Assembly: GCF_009930815.1 (NCBI RefSeq)
Contig: NZ_CP022222.1
Location: 806,001-870,000 of the forward strand
Reading direction: 5' to 3'
From: Bradyrhizobium sp. CCBAU 051011
GTDB lineage: Bacteria > Pseudomonadota > Alphaproteobacteria > Rhizobiales > Xanthobacteraceae
DNA length: 64,000 bases
A program made the translations under genes and the position numbers. The notes under the pieces are model-generated. The model ran no database searches. It had not been told where the DNA came from and saw nothing but the letters and a program-made list of their open reading frames with translations. Positions 63,691 to 64,000 of the stretch are shown one piece after another. The stretch's first letter is position 1; every line of letters starts with the position of its first letter.

Positions 63691-63912
63691 TTTTTGGTCT
63701 CTACCGGCATTCCACCGCCGGCGCGGGCTACTGAAAAGGCTTGTCCTTCATTGCCAGGTGAGCGGGCGGGAAATCTCCCAACCAATCCACGGCAGCACAA
63801 TTCGGTCCTCGAGTTCGAGGCTTTGTCGCGTCTCCATCGTGCGGCAAGGCCAAGCGCTCAGGTCCGAGAACTGTTTGAACGCGCCCGTCGCTGGGCCGTT
63901 TGGGAGAGTGCC
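63691..63912 (+). other. Leader tail before the decarboxylase start
   Basis: About 220 bases after the T run with no gene, ending in the ribosome site GGGAGAG before ATG at 63913. If a terminator acts at the T run, these bases belong to the anti-terminated transcript. Confidence 0.45.
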
Positions 63913-64000
63913 ATGACCGAACGTATTCAGGAATTCCTGCGCAACCGCCGCAGCGAGGGCCAGGACACCGAGCCGTGCCTCGTTGTCGACCTCGAAGTCG
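63913..64000 (+). CDS. Ornithine decarboxylase-type PLP enzyme (partial, N-terminus only)
   Basis: Only 29 residues are in the window: MTERIQEFLRNRRSEGQDTE, then PCLVVDLEV. The tail P-C-L-V-V-D-L-x-V matches the start of the eukaryotic-type (fold III, alanine-racemase-like) ornithine/diaminopimelate decarboxylases, in which this segment leads to the first barrel strand. GGGAGAGTGCC precedes the ATG. The long structured leader upstream, of speF type, supports ornithine decarboxylase of polyamine synthesis. Confidence 0.75.
   Translation, partial: MTERIQEFLRNRRSEGQDTEPCLVVDLEV

Overview
The window is a stretch of high-GC alphaproteobacterial chromosome, most likely Bradyrhizobium or a close relative (Nitrobacteraceae). 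Support comes from the gene families, the two-protein Bug/LysE/ACMSD-rich content, a ROSE thermometer before an hsp20 gene, an suhB/mmgR-type small RNA, an apparent speF leader, and many copies of intergenic palindromes of the kind common in that group. This is inference from what can be read; no database was searched. There is no rRNA, CRISPR array or prophage. One tRNA (Val-GAC) and two IS110-family insertions are present.

Layout. 1-6.4 kb: oxidative metabolism (ThDP-dependent decarboxylase cut by the window edge, GFA protein, old yellow enzyme, ModE-type regulator, aldehyde dehydrogenase, SDR). 6.4-9 kb: a zinc-ribbon protein and a translationally coupled pair (GNAT-like protein plus polytopic membrane protein). 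9-12.5 kb: a membrane-stress-like module, pspA - yiaAB - small membrane protein, with duplicated and partly frameshifted downstream copies, divergent from a TetR gene; three TGAGCnnnGCTCA palindromes lie between them. 12.5-16.5 kb: secreted proteins and an operon of two ACMSD-type amidohydrolases plus a Rieske ferredoxin. 16.5-17.9 kb: IS110 element 1, inserted inside a palindromic repeat. 17.9-26 kb: flavoprotein dehydrogenase, opgG-opgH for periplasmic glucans, class III cyclase with TPRs. 26-29.7 kb: tRNA-Val, cpdR, N-formylglutamate amidohydrolase, suhB/mmgR sRNA, hisN, isochorismatase-like hydrolase. 29.7-34.5 kb: tandem Bug solute-binding proteins, LysR, TauE/SafE and LysE exporters. 34.6-41 kb: second class III cyclase, an unknown PCP-motif protein, hydrolases, the heat-shock hsp20 locus. 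41-47.6 kb: gltB-gltD. 47.7-54.9 kb: outer-membrane barrel protein, kdsD, an HxlR regulator divergent from a carboxymuconolactone decarboxylase-like gene across a 37-bp palindrome, nfeD with a frameshifted SPFH gene, hemH, MAPEG. 55-58.2 kb: IS110 element 2 inside dispersed repeat DNA, then a gene-poor, repeat-rich stretch. 58.2-64 kb: thioesterase, DUF1007-NicO nickel/cobalt transport pair, M3 peptidase, a small membrane protein, and a long leader with the start of an ornithine decarboxylase-type gene.

The most informative regulatory reads are: the TetR operator array, the HxlR palindrome, the RpoH-type promoter plus ROSE hairpin (bulged G opposite the Shine-Dalgarno) before hsp20, and the sRNA with its promoter and terminator. 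The most notable less-described units are the pspA-yiaAB module with its duplicated parts, the GNAT/membrane-protein pair, the amidohydrolase-amidohydrolase-Rieske operon, and the IS110 non-coding ends with strong hairpins that may encode bridge RNAs. Two genes are broken by single-base length changes in G/C homopolymers (9801-9808 and 53128-53131), which may be real or may be sequence errors.
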